Shown: positions 42,716-51,105 of the stretch, in pieces
How positions within the stretch are numbered: position 1 is the stretch's first letter
Layout of the letters: every line of letters starts with the position of its first letter
Assembly: GCA_046296195.1 (NCBI GenBank)
Contig: JBKBLR010000003.1
Span: 1-64,000, forward strand
Reading direction: 5' to 3'
Source: Amphiplicatus sp046296195
GTDB lineage: Bacteria > Pseudomonadota > Alphaproteobacteria > Caulobacterales > Parvularculaceae
DNA length: 64,000 nucleotides
The notes under the pieces: model-generated
What the model was told of the DNA's origin: nothing
Seen by the model: only the letters and a program-made list of their open reading frames with translations
The model's database searches: none
Program-made: the position numbers and the translations under genes

Positions 42716-43731
42716 GCGCAAAACTGATCACCTCTGTCGAGCAGCTCACCGGTCCGGAACGGGCCGCCGTCGTCATGCTCGCGCTTGGCGAGGAGGCCTC
42801 AAAGCCGATCTGGGCCTCCTTCGATGAGGACGAAATCCGCGAAGTGACGCGGGCGATCGCCAAGCTCGGCCAGGTCGCGCCCGAAGTCGTGGACGGGCTC
42901 CTCCAGGATTTCATGGCGTCGCTTTCCGAGACGAGCGCCATTTCGGGCTCCGCCGCGTCCGCGCGCCGCTTCCTGCGCAGCGTCGTCCCTGCCGACATGG
43001 CGGACGCCATCCTTGAAGACATCAAGGGACCCGCCGGCAAGACGATGTGGGAGAAGCTCGCAAATGTGAATGAACGGGTGCTCGCCGGCTACCTCAGGAA
43101 CGAGCATCCGCAGACGGTCGCCGTCGTGCTTTCCCGCATCCGGTCCGATCATGCCGCGAAAGTGCTCTCAGCCCTGCCCGGTCTTTTCGCCGAGGAAGTC
43201 ATCGGGCGCATGCTGACGCTCGGACCGGTGCAGAAAGAAGTCATCGACCAGATCGAGCAGGCGCTGAGGAGCGAATTCATGGCGGCGCTGTCGCGCGGCG
43301 AAGACAGCGATCCCTATGCCGCCCTCGCCGAAATCTTCAACAAGCTCGACCGCGCGGCCGAGCGCCGCTTCATGGAAGCGCTGCAGATGAAGAACCCCGA
43401 CGCGGCCGAGCGCATCCGCGCGCTGATGTTCGTCTTTGAGGACCTTGTTTGCCTCGACCCCGCCGATACGCAGGCGCTTCTGCGCGTCATCGACAAGTCA
43501 GATCTCGCGCTTGCGCTCAAAGGCGCCGCGCCGGACGTCGCGCGGCATTTCTACATGAACATGTCCGAACGCGCGGCCGGCATCTTGCGGGACGATATCG
43601 AGATCATGGGCGGCGTGCGGCAGAAGGACGTGGCCGCCGCCCAGAACCGCATCGTGGAAACGGCGCAGCGCCTCGCCGACGAGGGAGAGATCATCCTGTC
43701 GAAGGACCGCGACAAGGAGCTCGTGTTCTGA
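42712..43731 (+). CDS. fliG: Flagellar motor switch protein FliG
   Basis: Rotor protein that contacts FliF, FliM and the stator MotA. The 339-residue product shows the N-terminal domain (GPERAAVVMLALGEEASKPIW), the middle EHPQT motif (RNEHPQTVAVVLSRI) and the C-terminal torque domain (FVFEDLVCLDPADTQALLRV, then LALALKGA and DDIEIMGGVRQKDVAAAQ). Charged residues of the torque helix are conserved in type. It is coupled to fliF and fliH by short overlaps. Confidence 0.95.
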   Translation: MSAKLITSVEQLTGPERAAVVMLALGEEASKPIWASFDEDEIREVTRAIAKLGQVAPEVVDGLLQDFMASLSETSAISGSAASARRFLRSVVPADMADAILEDIKGPAGKTMWEKLANVNERVLAGYLRNEHPQTVAVVLSRIRSDHAAKVLSALPGLFAEEVIGRMLTLGPVQKEVIDQIEQALRSEFMAALSRGEDSDPYAALAEIFNKLDRAAERRFMEALQMKNPDAAERIRALMFVFEDLVCLDPADTQALLRVIDKSDLALALKGAAPDVARHFYMNMSERAAGILRDDIEIMGGVRQKDVAAAQNRIVETAQRLADEGEIILSKDRDKELVF

Positions 43732-44339
43732 TGCGGGCCGTCGCAAAACCCTTCGACCTCACCGACTTCAAGGCGCAAGCGCCGGCCTCGCCGCCGCATC
43801 CTGCTCCCGACGAGGAGGCGCGGCTCGCGTCGGCGCGGGCTGAAGGCGTCCTTGAGGGGCGCCGTCTCGCCATGGAGACGATCGCCGCTGACGAAGCGGC
43901 CTCGCTCGCCCGCATCGCCGCGGCGATTGAGGACACAAAGGCTCAGGTCGCTGAGGCGCGGGCGCGCGACCAGGCGGCGATGCTGTCGGCGGCGTCCGTG
44001 TTCTTTGAGGCGTTTTCAGAAGGCCTCGCGGAGCATCGCGAAGTCGAGGCCGCGCTCGACCTGTTGCGGCGACTGACGCAGCAGTCGGACGACCGGCGCC
44101 CCGCGCTCCTCGTCGTCTCCTCGCACAGCCGCGATCACCTGGCGCCGAAAATCGAGGCCGCGCTCAAAGCCAAACGACTCCATGAATTCGTCTCCCTGGA
44201 GTCGGATCCGTCGCTGGCGCCGGGAGAAATGCGCCTTCAATGGCGCGGCGGCGATGTGCGCCGCACGCGTCAGGAAATCAGAGAGGCGGCCGCCGCGTTT
44301 GTCCGGTCGCTGCCTTCGGCCAGGGAGCATCAGCCATGA
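43731..44339 (+). CDS. fliH: Flagellar export regulator FliH-type protein
   Basis: Probable FliH (FlbE in Caulobacter), the peripheral stalk-like protein that controls the export ATPase FliI. The 202-residue product has the usual Glu/Ala-rich helical first half (EARLASARAEGVLEGRRLAM, AAIEDTKAQVAEARARDQ) and a C-terminal domain with HLAPKIEAALKAKR and MRLQWRGGDVRRTRQEI. The call leans on position between fliG and fliN, where FliH is expected. The start ATG overlaps the fliG stop and its stop overlaps the fliN start. Confidence 0.78.
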   Translation: MRAVAKPFDLTDFKAQAPASPPHPAPDEEARLASARAEGVLEGRRLAMETIAADEAASLARIAAAIEDTKAQVAEARARDQAAMLSAASVFFEAFSEGLAEHREVEAALDLLRRLTQQSDDRRPALLVVSSHSRDHLAPKIEAALKAKRLHEFVSLESDPSLAPGEMRLQWRGGDVRRTRQEIREAAAAFVRSLPSAREHQP

Positions 44340-44656
44340 CCGCCGAAACCAACGCTGTCGCCGCCGTCCTCTCCGAGCTTCAGGAACCAGCCCCCGCCGC
44401 CGAGCGGCTCCGTCCTCGCCTTGAAAGCGTGCTTGACGTTCCCGTGAAGATCTCCGCCGTGCTCGGGAAGCGTCGAATGGCGATCGCCGATCTGATGGCG
44501 CTTGAGGCCGGGTCCGTCGTCGAACTCGACCGCCGGGTCGGCGAACCGATCGATCTTTACATCAACGAAACGCTGATCGCGCGCGGCGAGCTTGTCCTGG
44601 TCGACGGCGCGCTCGGCGTCGCGATGACCGAAATCGTTCGGAAGAATGAAGGCTGA
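44336..44656 (+). CDS. fliN: Flagellar motor switch protein FliN
   Basis: C-ring subunit of the motor switch. The 106-residue product is almost entirely the SpoA domain: LESVLDVPVKISAVLGKRRM, LMALEAGSVVELDRRVGEPI and NETLIARGELVLVDGALGV. A short N-terminal extension of about 30 residues precedes it, as is normal for FliN. The ATG overlaps the fliH stop by four bases. flbD follows 12 bases on. Confidence 0.94.
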   Translation: MTAETNAVAAVLSELQEPAPAAERLRPRLESVLDVPVKISAVLGKRRMAIADLMALEAGSVVELDRRVGEPIDLYINETLIARGELVLVDGALGVAMTEIVRKNEG

Positions 44657-44668
44657 GGGGCGCGAACC

Positions 44669-46006
44669 ATGAGATTGCTCATCGTCGGCGGATTGTCCGG
44701 CCAGCTCTCGGCGGCGGCGAAAATGGCCATGGATCGGGGCGCGCGCGTCGCCTTTTCAGGCGACGTCGAAGCCGCGCTCACAGCGCTACGCAAGGGCCAG
44801 GGGGCGGACCTTGTGATGGCGGACGTGCGCCAGGACATCTCTCGACTCGTGCGCGGGCTCGAGGAGGAGCGCTTCGCCGTCCCCGTCATCGCCTGCGGGG
44901 TCAAGACCGACGCCGACGCCGCCGTCGCCGCGATCAGGGCGGGCGCGAAGGAGTTCATTCCACTTCCTCCCGACGCCGAGCTGATCGCCGCCGTTCTTGA
45001 AGCGGTCGCCGAAGAAAGCCGCGATCTCATCGCTGTCGATCCAGCGATGAAGAAGGCGATCGCGCTCGCTGACCAGGTGGCGAAATCGGAAGCCTCGATC
45101 CTCATCACCGGCGAGTCCGGCGCCGGCAAGGAAGTGATCGCAAAATACCTTCACCGCAATTCGCGGCGCGCCGACAAGCCGCTGATCTCGATCAATTGCG
45201 CGGCGATCCCGGAGAGCCTTCTTGAGTCCGAGCTCTTCGGCCACGAAAAAGGCGCCTTCACCGGCGCCGTCGCCCGCCGCATCGGCAAATTCGAGGAAGC
45301 GGACGGCGGGACGATCCTGCTCGATGAAATCTCGGAAATGGACATCCGCCTGCAGGCCAAGCTCCTGCGCGTGCTTCAGGAACGCGAGATCGACCGCGTC
45401 GGCGGGGCCAAGCCCATTCGCATCAATATTCGCGTGCTTGCGACCTCGAACCGCGACCTCAAGGAGGAAGTGCGCAAGGGACGCTTCCGCGAGGATCTCT
45501 ATTTCCGCCTCAACGTGGTGACGATTGCGGTTCCTGCGCTTCGCGAGCGCCCCGATGACATCGTGCCGCTCGCCGAGCACTTCGCGAGGAAATATTCCGA
45601 GGTGAACGGCGTCCCCTACCGCCCGCTCAGCGAGGATGCGCGCCGCGCCGTCGCCGCCGCGGCATGGCCCGGCAATGTGCGCGAGCTTGAGAACGCCGTG
45701 CACCGCGCAGTGCTTCTATCACAGGGCCATGAAATCACCCGCGAGTCGATCCGCCTGTCCGACGTTCATGCGCCGGCGCATGCATCGGCCGCGCCCGGCG
45801 GCGACGCCGGCGAAACGCTCGTCGGACGCACGGTCGCCGAAGTTGAACAGGCGCTGATCCTGAAGACGCTCGGCCATTGCCTCGGCAATAGGACGCATGC
45901 GGCGACCATTCTTGGCATTTCGATCCGCACGCTGCGCAACAAGCTGAAGCAATATTCGGAAGAAGGCGTGCCGGTTCCCCCGCCCGCCGAACGCGCGAGC
46001 GCTTAA
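44669..46006 (+). CDS. flbD: FlbD, sigma-54-dependent flagellar transcription regulator
   Basis: NtrC-like activator that drives late flagellar genes and represses early ones in Caulobacter. The 445-residue product has a receiver-like domain (residues 1-120) that, as in Caulobacter FlbD, lacks the usual pair of acidic residues at the start, so phosphorylation is doubtful. The AAA+ domain is complete: ITGESGAGKEVIAKYLH (Walker A), GHEKGAFTGAVAR (sigma-54 contact), GGTILLDEISEMD (Walker B). The C-terminal Fis-type helix-turn-helix reads RTHAATILGISIRTLRNKLKQY. A sigma-54 promoter for flgK in this window is a likely target. Confidence 0.95.
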   Translation: MRLLIVGGLSGQLSAAAKMAMDRGARVAFSGDVEAALTALRKGQGADLVMADVRQDISRLVRGLEEERFAVPVIACGVKTDADAAVAAIRAGAKEFIPLPPDAELIAAVLEAVAEESRDLIAVDPAMKKAIALADQVAKSEASILITGESGAGKEVIAKYLHRNSRRADKPLISINCAAIPESLLESELFGHEKGAFTGAVARRIGKFEEADGGTILLDEISEMDIRLQAKLLRVLQEREIDRVGGAKPIRINIRVLATSNRDLKEEVRKGRFREDLYFRLNVVTIAVPALRERPDDIVPLAEHFARKYSEVNGVPYRPLSEDARRAVAAAAWPGNVRELENAVHRAVLLSQGHEITRESIRLSDVHAPAHASAAPGGDAGETLVGRTVAEVEQALILKTLGHCLGNRTHAATILGISIRTLRNKLKQYSEEGVPVPPPAERASA

Positions 46007-46009
46007 GAC

Positions 46010-48103
46010 ATGGCTGAGGCGGCCCGCACCCTGCCGGCGCTGTTCTCGCCCGCGAGGCTGAAGGCGCTTGCGGCGAGTGACGTCATCTTCGCCGGCGCGA
46101 TCATGGGGATGATCGCGATGCTGGTTCTGCCGGTCCCGAAATTTCTACTCGACCTCTTGCTGGCGCTGTCGATCACGCTCTCCGCGAGCGTTCTCATGAC
46201 CGCGCTCTTCTCCCGCAAGGCGATCGAGTTCTCTACCTTCCCGGCTATCCTTCTCATCGCCACGATCTTCCGTCTCGGCCTCAACGTGGCTTCAACGCGG
46301 CTCATTCTCGCCAACGGGCATCAGGGCCCGGAGGCGGCGGGCTCGGTCATCGCCGCCTTCGGCGGCTTCGTGATGCAGGGTAATTTCGTCATCGGCATCA
46401 TCGTCTTCTCGATCCTCGTCATCGTCAATTTCGTCGTGATCACCCGAGGTTCGGGCCGCATTGCGGAGGTCGCCGCGCGGTTTTCCCTCGACGCCATGCC
46501 GGGCAAACAGATGGCGATCGACGCCGACCTCTCCTCTGGTCTCATCAACGAGACCGAGGCGCGGGCGCGACGCAAGCAGCTCGAAGACGAGTCGAACTTT
46601 TACGGGGCGATGGATGGCGCCTCGAAATATGTGCGCGGCGACGCGATCGCCGGGCTCCTCATCACCCTCATCAACATCATCGGCGGCGTCCTCATCGGCG
46701 TCCTGCAGCAGGGGCTGACGCTCGGCGAGGCCGGACAGACCTACACGCTCCTCACGGTCGGCGACGGCCTCGTCAGCCAGATCCCGGCGCTCATCATCTC
46801 GGTCGCGGCCGGCGTTCTCGTCTCGAAGGCGGGCGTCGAGGGCTCGGCGGAGAAGGCGCTTCTCGCGCAGTTCGCCGAACATCCGCGCGCGCTCGCCGTC
46901 GTGTCCGGCGTCCTCGCCGTCTTCGCCGTCCTTCCCGGGATGCCTTTCATTCCCTTCATCATCCTTTCAGCCGTCGTCGGCGCCGTCGCCGCCGCGTCGA
47001 TCCGCCGGAAGGCGGAGCGCACGGCCGCCGAGGCGAAGAAGACTCAGTCGGGGGCCCGCCAGAAGGCGGAGGACGATCCCGCCACGATGCTCGCCATGGA
47101 CGATCTCAAGATCGAGCTCGGCTACGGCCTCCTGCCGCTGATCGCCGACGGCGCCGGGCCCCGCCTCACCGACCAGATCAAGGCGCTCCGCCGCGCGATC
47201 GCGCAGGAAATCGGCTTCGTCACCCCGCCGGTGCGCATTCTCGACAACATGCAGCTCGGCCCCAACGACTATGTCATCCGTCTCAAGGAGCAGGAGGTCG
47301 GGCGCGGCTCGGTGCGCCCCGGCTTCTGGCTCGTCATGGACCCCACGGGCCGGCCGCTCGACCTCATCGGCGAGCTGACGAAGGAGCCGGCTTTCGGCCT
47401 CGACGCGATGTGGATCGACGAAAGCCAGCGCCAGACGGCGGCGCTCCGTGGACTGACGGTCGTCGACGCCGCCACCGTACTGACGACGCATCTGACGGAG
47501 ATCATCCGCCGCGAGGCGCCGGAGCTCCTCTCCTACGCCGAGACGAAAAAGATCCTCGATGCGCTCGGCGACCGCCACCGCCAGCTCGTCTCGGACATCA
47601 TTCCCTCTATCGTCAGCGTATCGACGGTGCAGCGCGTGTTGCAAGCGCTGATCGCCGAGCGCGTGTCGATCCGCGACCTGCCCGCGATCCTCGAAGCGAT
47701 CGCGGAAGCCGCGCCCGGCGGCGCCGGCGTCGCGCAGATCGCCGAGCATGTGCGCGCGCGTCTCGCCCGGCAGATCTGCGGCGCGATCAAGGCGCCCGAC
47801 GGCGCTGCGCCCATCGTCACCCTGTCGCAGGATTGGGAGCGCGCCTTCGCCGAAGACCTCGTCGGACACGGAAGTGAGCGCCAGCTCGCCATGGCGCCGT
47901 CGAAGATTCAGGAATTCGTCGCCGCCGCCCTGCGAAAGCTTGAAGAGGCCGCAGCGTCAGGCTACGCCGCCGCCCTTGTCACCAGCAGTTCAGCGCGGCC
48001 CTTCGTGCGGTCGGTCATCGAGCGCGTGCGCCCGCAGACCATGGTGTTGAGCCAGGCCGAAATTCATCCGCATGCGCGGTTGAGGAATCTCGGCTCCATC
48101 TGA
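46010..48103 (+). CDS. flhA: Flagellar export gate protein FlhA
   Basis: Membrane ring of the flagellar type III export gate, which couples the proton gradient to export. The 697-residue product has eight or so helices in the first 330 residues (IMGMIAMLVLPVPKFLLDLL, FPAILLIATIFRLGLNVAST). The FHIPEP-family loop reads DAMPGKQMAIDADLSSGLIN. The cytoplasmic domain follows (LGYGLLPLIADGAGPRLTDQI, PVRILDNMQLGPNDYVIRLK) and forms the docking ring for export substrates. It starts 3 bases after flbD. Confidence 0.96.
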   Translation: MAEAARTLPALFSPARLKALAASDVIFAGAIMGMIAMLVLPVPKFLLDLLLALSITLSASVLMTALFSRKAIEFSTFPAILLIATIFRLGLNVASTRLILANGHQGPEAAGSVIAAFGGFVMQGNFVIGIIVFSILVIVNFVVITRGSGRIAEVAARFSLDAMPGKQMAIDADLSSGLINETEARARRKQLEDESNFYGAMDGASKYVRGDAIAGLLITLINIIGGVLIGVLQQGLTLGEAGQTYTLLTVGDGLVSQIPALIISVAAGVLVSKAGVEGSAEKALLAQFAEHPRALAVVSGVLAVFAVLPGMPFIPFIILSAVVGAVAAASIRRKAERTAAEAKKTQSGARQKAEDDPATMLAMDDLKIELGYGLLPLIADGAGPRLTDQIKALRRAIAQEIGFVTPPVRILDNMQLGPNDYVIRLKEQEVGRGSVRPGFWLVMDPTGRPLDLIGELTKEPAFGLDAMWIDESQRQTAALRGLTVVDAATVLTTHLTEIIRREAPELLSYAETKKILDALGDRHRQLVSDIIPSIVSVSTVQRVLQALIAERVSIRDLPAILEAIAEAAPGGAGVAQIAEHVRARLARQICGAIKAPDGAAPIVTLSQDWERAFAEDLVGHGSERQLAMAPSKIQEFVAAALRKLEEAAASGYAAALVTSSSARPFVRSVIERVRPQTMVLSQAEIHPHARLRNLGSI

Positions 48104-48168
48104 CGCCCTTGCGTGGGACGCGCCGGGGCCTGATAATCGAATAACCCCCGTTCCGAGTAACCACCCCC

Positions 48169-49275
48169 ATGATGAAATTCATCGCCCCGACCGTCGAAGC
48201 CGCCAAGGCCAAGGCGCGCCGCGCGCTCGGCGACGGCGTCACGATCATTTCGGTGCGAAACCTTCCCTCCGGCGACGTCGAGGTGTCCGCCGCCGACGGA
48301 CCGGCGCCAGCGGCGCCGCCGACGCCCGTGGCGCCGGCCTACGGCGATCACACGCGTCAGGCGTATGAGGACGCCGCGCAGCGGGGCGCGGCTTCGACCG
48401 GCGCGCGCCTGCATGAACCCCTTGAGCAGAAATTCGCGATCGACGCGCTCGCGCGTCTTTCGAGCGAATTGTCCGGGCGGCCGCATCACGCGGGGCCGAT
48501 CAACCTCTCGGACCGCACGGCGCGCGCGATGGCGGACGCGCTGCGTCCGCACGGACTGACCGACGAGCTCATCGCCTCGATCATCGAGGGCGCGCGTCTC
48601 GCCGAGATTGATGACGATCTCTACCGGCTCGAACGCGGCCTCGCCTACGCCTTCGATTACGCGCCGGTGCATTTTTCGCCGCTGACGCCGGTGATGCTGG
48701 TCGGGCCGACCGGGGCCGGCAAGACCTCCTGCGGGGCGAAGCTCGCCGCCGCGGCGCTCGCGCGCGGCGCGACCGCCATCATCATGACCGCCGATGTCGG
48801 CCGCGCGGGCGCGATCGACCAGATCAAGGCTTATGGCGATGCGCTGGGCGCCGACTACTACATCACCGAGACGCCGCACGAGGTCGCCGAGGCGCTGCGC
48901 TCGAAGCGGCCGACCGGGGCCGTCGTCCTCGATACGCCGGGCGTCAGCCCCTATGATCCCGGCGATTTCGCAGCGCTGCGCTCGTTCCAGGAAGCGACGC
49001 GGGGCGAGCCCGTACTTGTCTTGCCGGCGAGCGGCGATGCGGAGGAGTTCAAGGACTGGGCGGCCGCTTTCGCCGAATTCGGCGCGCGCCGGATGATCAT
49101 CACGAAATTCGACGCGACCCGGCGCGCCGGCGCGGCGCTTTCCGCCGCCTTCGCCTCAAAATACACGCTCGCACATTTTTCGCAGACGCCCTTCATCTCC
49201 GAAGGGCTCATCGACGCGACGCCGGAATATCTCGCGCGCCGCCTTCTCGCGGGCCGCGCCGGAAGGATCGGCTAA
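48169..49275 (+). CDS. flhF: FlhF-type SRP-family GTPase
   Basis: Signal-recognition-particle-type GTPase that sets the number and place of flagella in many polar flagellates. The 368-residue product has an N-terminal domain with KFIAPTVEAAKAKARRAL, an Ala/Pro-rich linker, and the NG domain: VMLVGPTGAGKTSCGAKLAA (P-loop), MTADVGRAGAIDQIKAYGDAL, VVLDTPGVSPYDP (switch) and ITKFDATRRAGAALSAAF (G4). Two ATG codons (48169, 48172) are adjacent. It ends the fliF-to-flhF run and overlaps the convergent marR-type gene by four bases. Confidence 0.88.
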   Translation: MMKFIAPTVEAAKAKARRALGDGVTIISVRNLPSGDVEVSAADGPAPAAPPTPVAPAYGDHTRQAYEDAAQRGAASTGARLHEPLEQKFAIDALARLSSELSGRPHHAGPINLSDRTARAMADALRPHGLTDELIASIIEGARLAEIDDDLYRLERGLAYAFDYAPVHFSPLTPVMLVGPTGAGKTSCGAKLAAAALARGATAIIMTADVGRAGAIDQIKAYGDALGADYYITETPHEVAEALRSKRPTGAVVLDTPGVSPYDPGDFAALRSFQEATRGEPVLVLPASGDAEEFKDWAAAFAEFGARRMIITKFDATRRAGAALSAAFASKYTLAHFSQTPFISEGLIDATPEYLARRLLAGRAGRIG

Positions 49276-49871
49276 GACCCGGTCGGATTCACGCGGACCT
49301 GCTCAAAGCAGATCAGCGACGCCTCCGCCTCAGCTAGCGGCTCATCGAGGAGCGCGCAATGATGCGGCCGGTCGCCCTTGCGGACGCCTTCGCGGAAATG
49401 GCGGCAGGTGCGGCATTCGCCGAAGGCGCGCCCGCCCTTCTGCGCGATCGCGGCGCGCAGACCGGCTTCCAGGTCCCTGGCGAGACGGTCAGCGGCGCCG
49501 CTGCTTTCGATCGCTTTCGCCAGCGTCCGCGCCGGATCGTTCCTCTGATAATCCGCGCCCGCCTTTGTCAGGGCAAGGCTGACCGACCGGCCGTCGAGCG
49601 CGTTCGGCCGCCGCTCGACCAGGCCTTTCGACTCAAGCGCCAGCAGCGTCTGCGAGACCGTGCCGCGCGTCGATCCGAGGTAATCCGCAAGCGCCGCCGG
49701 CGTGCGCGAGAAGCGATTGGCGCGCGATAGATACCGCAGCGCTTCGCCTTGCGCCGGATTGAGCCCGGCGGCGTGTTGCTCAGCGCGCAAGAGCCGTCCG
49801 AGCCGCTCGATCAGCTGGGCGGCGCGCAGGGCGGACGCTGATGGTAGCGAGTCGCTTTTTTTCATTGACAT
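49272..49871 (-). CDS. MarR-family regulator with a four-cysteine C-terminal tail
   Basis: The 199-residue product has a MarR winged helix domain (residues about 35-110: LADYLGSTRGTVSQTLLALESKGLVERRP, DGRSVSLALTKAG; the recognition helix is STRGTVSQTLLALE). Unlike plain MarR proteins, a tail of about 50 residues carries Cys153, Cys156, Cys172 and Cys188 in the spacing C-x2-C-x15-C-x15-C, with two His (170, 171) before the third Cys. Four such residues could hold an iron-sulfur cluster or zinc; which one is inference. It is divergent from a protoglobin-redoxin pair across a perfect palindrome, so it probably controls that pair and itself. Its start codon has GTCCTTTAAT-type sequence upstream and no strong ribosome site. 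Confidence 0.85.
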   Translation of the reverse strand: MSMKKSDSLPSASALRAAQLIERLGRLLRAEQHAAGLNPAQGEALRYLSRANRFSRTPAALADYLGSTRGTVSQTLLALESKGLVERRPNALDGRSVSLALTKAGADYQRNDPARTLAKAIESSGAADRLARDLEAGLRAAIAQKGGRAFGECRTCRHFREGVRKGDRPHHCALLDEPLAEAEASLICFEQVRVNPTGS

Positions 49872-49884
49872 TCGATCCGTCCTT

Positions 49885-49903
49885 TAATATCGAGTCGATA
49901 TTA
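49885..49903. promoter_or_regulatory. Perfect 19-base palindrome, probable MarR operator
   Basis: TAATATCGAGTCGATATTA has 9-base arms around a single G. It lies 13 bases upstream of the marR-type start codon and 32 bases upstream of the protoglobin ATG. Its size and place fit a dimeric MarR operator controlling both directions. Confidence 0.75.
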
Positions 49904-49935
49904 TCATGCTTCCCGCCTCAAACAAGGAGTCCGCA

Positions 49936-50523
49936 ATGACCGGCATTCCCGGCTATCGTCTCGGCGATCCTGCCCTTTCCCGTTCTCCAGTCTCGGCGAC
50001 AGCGTTCGAAGAGTTAAAGGCCTCGTTGCTGTTCGGCCCTGATGACATCGCCGCGCTAAGACGCGCGCGCGAGATACTGTCTCCGCAAGTCGAGGCCATT
50101 CTCGACGTCTGGTATGGCTTCGTCGGTTCCAATCCCCACCTGCTGCGCTACTTCTCGGACCCCGCGACCGGCGCGCCGGTCGGCGCCTACCTTGAAGGCG
50201 TGCGCAAACGCTTCGGCCAATGGATCCTCGACACCTGCCGCGCGTATTATGACGACGACTGGCTCGCTTATCAGGAGGAAATCGGCCGCCGACACCACCG
50301 TATCGGCAAGAACCGGACGGACGGCGTCACCGCCGCGCCGCACATCCCCATGAACCAGCTTCTGGCGCTCGCGGTTCCGATCTCGGTCACGATGAAGCCG
50401 TTCCTCGCCTCATCGGGCGCGACGCCGGCCGAGGTTGAGGCCATGCACGCGGCATGGATGAAATCCGTTTGGCTGCAGGCGATCCTGTGGGCGCGGCCCT
50501 ATGCGAAGGACGGAGATTTCTGA
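49936..50523 (+). CDS. Protoglobin
   Basis: Heme protein of the globin superfamily (single-domain protoglobin), which binds O2, CO or NO in the cytosol. The 195-residue product opens with IPGYRLGDPALSRSPVS, the usual protoglobin N-terminus. The proximal heme ligand is His120 in EEIGRRHHRIGKNRTDG, the same position as in the archaeal prototype. APHIPMNQLLAL and a C-terminal helix with WMKSVWLQAILWARPY complete the fold. ATG 49936 has AAGGAG six bases upstream; a longer start at 49906 lies nearly on the operator and is less likely. The stop overlaps the redoxin start. Confidence 0.92.
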   Translation: MTGIPGYRLGDPALSRSPVSATAFEELKASLLFGPDDIAALRRAREILSPQVEAILDVWYGFVGSNPHLLRYFSDPATGAPVGAYLEGVRKRFGQWILDTCRAYYDDDWLAYQEEIGRRHHRIGKNRTDGVTAAPHIPMNQLLALAVPISVTMKPFLASSGATPAEVEAMHAAWMKSVWLQAILWARPYAKDGDF

Positions 50524-51071
50524 TGGCTGCCTTGCGTGCGGCGCCGGAATGGCGGATCCAGCACTGGTTCAACGTCAAAGCGCCTTTGTCGGTCGCGGCG
50601 CTGCGCGGCAAAGTCATCTTCGTGACCGCGTTCCAGATGCTATGTCCGGGCTGCGTCAGTCACGGCCTGCCGCAGGCCATGCGGGCGCGCGCAGCGTTCG
50701 ACGCCGGCGATCTCGCCGTCGTCGGCCTGCATACCGTGTTCGAACATCACGCGGCCCAAGGCGGCCGCACGCCGCTCGCCGCATTTCTCCATGAGCAGCG
50801 GATTGATTTCGCGGTCGGCGTCGACGCGCCGGCGGACGGGGGCGTTCCACTCACCATGCGCGCCTATCAGATGCAGGGCACGCCAACGACCATCCTGATC
50901 GACCGCAACGGGATGTTGCGCATGCAGAAATTCGGCCATCTCGACGACATCCTTCTCGGCGCATCGATTCAGGCGCTGATCGACGAGTCGAGCGATGCAG
51001 GCGTTTCCAACGCCGCTGCGACGGGCTGCAGCGCCGATCGCTGCGCGGCCCCGCCCGTCGCCGAAAAGTAA
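50523..51071 (+). CDS. Redoxin (TlpA/AhpC-like thioredoxin fold)
   Basis: A 182-residue thioredoxin-fold protein. After VAALRGKVIFVTAFQMLCPGCVSHG (active-site CPGC at about residues 41-44), the fold continues with AVVGLHTVFEHH and the cis-Pro motif QMQGTPTTILIDRNG. There is no signal peptide, so a cytosolic disulfide or peroxide role is likely. The C-terminal tail adds two more cysteines (GCSADRCAAPP). The start codon overlaps the protoglobin stop by one base, so the two are co-translated and probably work together. Confidence 0.85.
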   Translation: MAALRAAPEWRIQHWFNVKAPLSVAALRGKVIFVTAFQMLCPGCVSHGLPQAMRARAAFDAGDLAVVGLHTVFEHHAAQGGRTPLAAFLHEQRIDFAVGVDAPADGGVPLTMRAYQMQGTPTTILIDRNGMLRMQKFGHLDDILLGASIQALIDESSDAGVSNAAATGCSADRCAAPPVAEK

Positions 51072-51105
51072 ATCGGCGGCCAGGTCTCAACGCCTTGGCG
51101 TGGCG

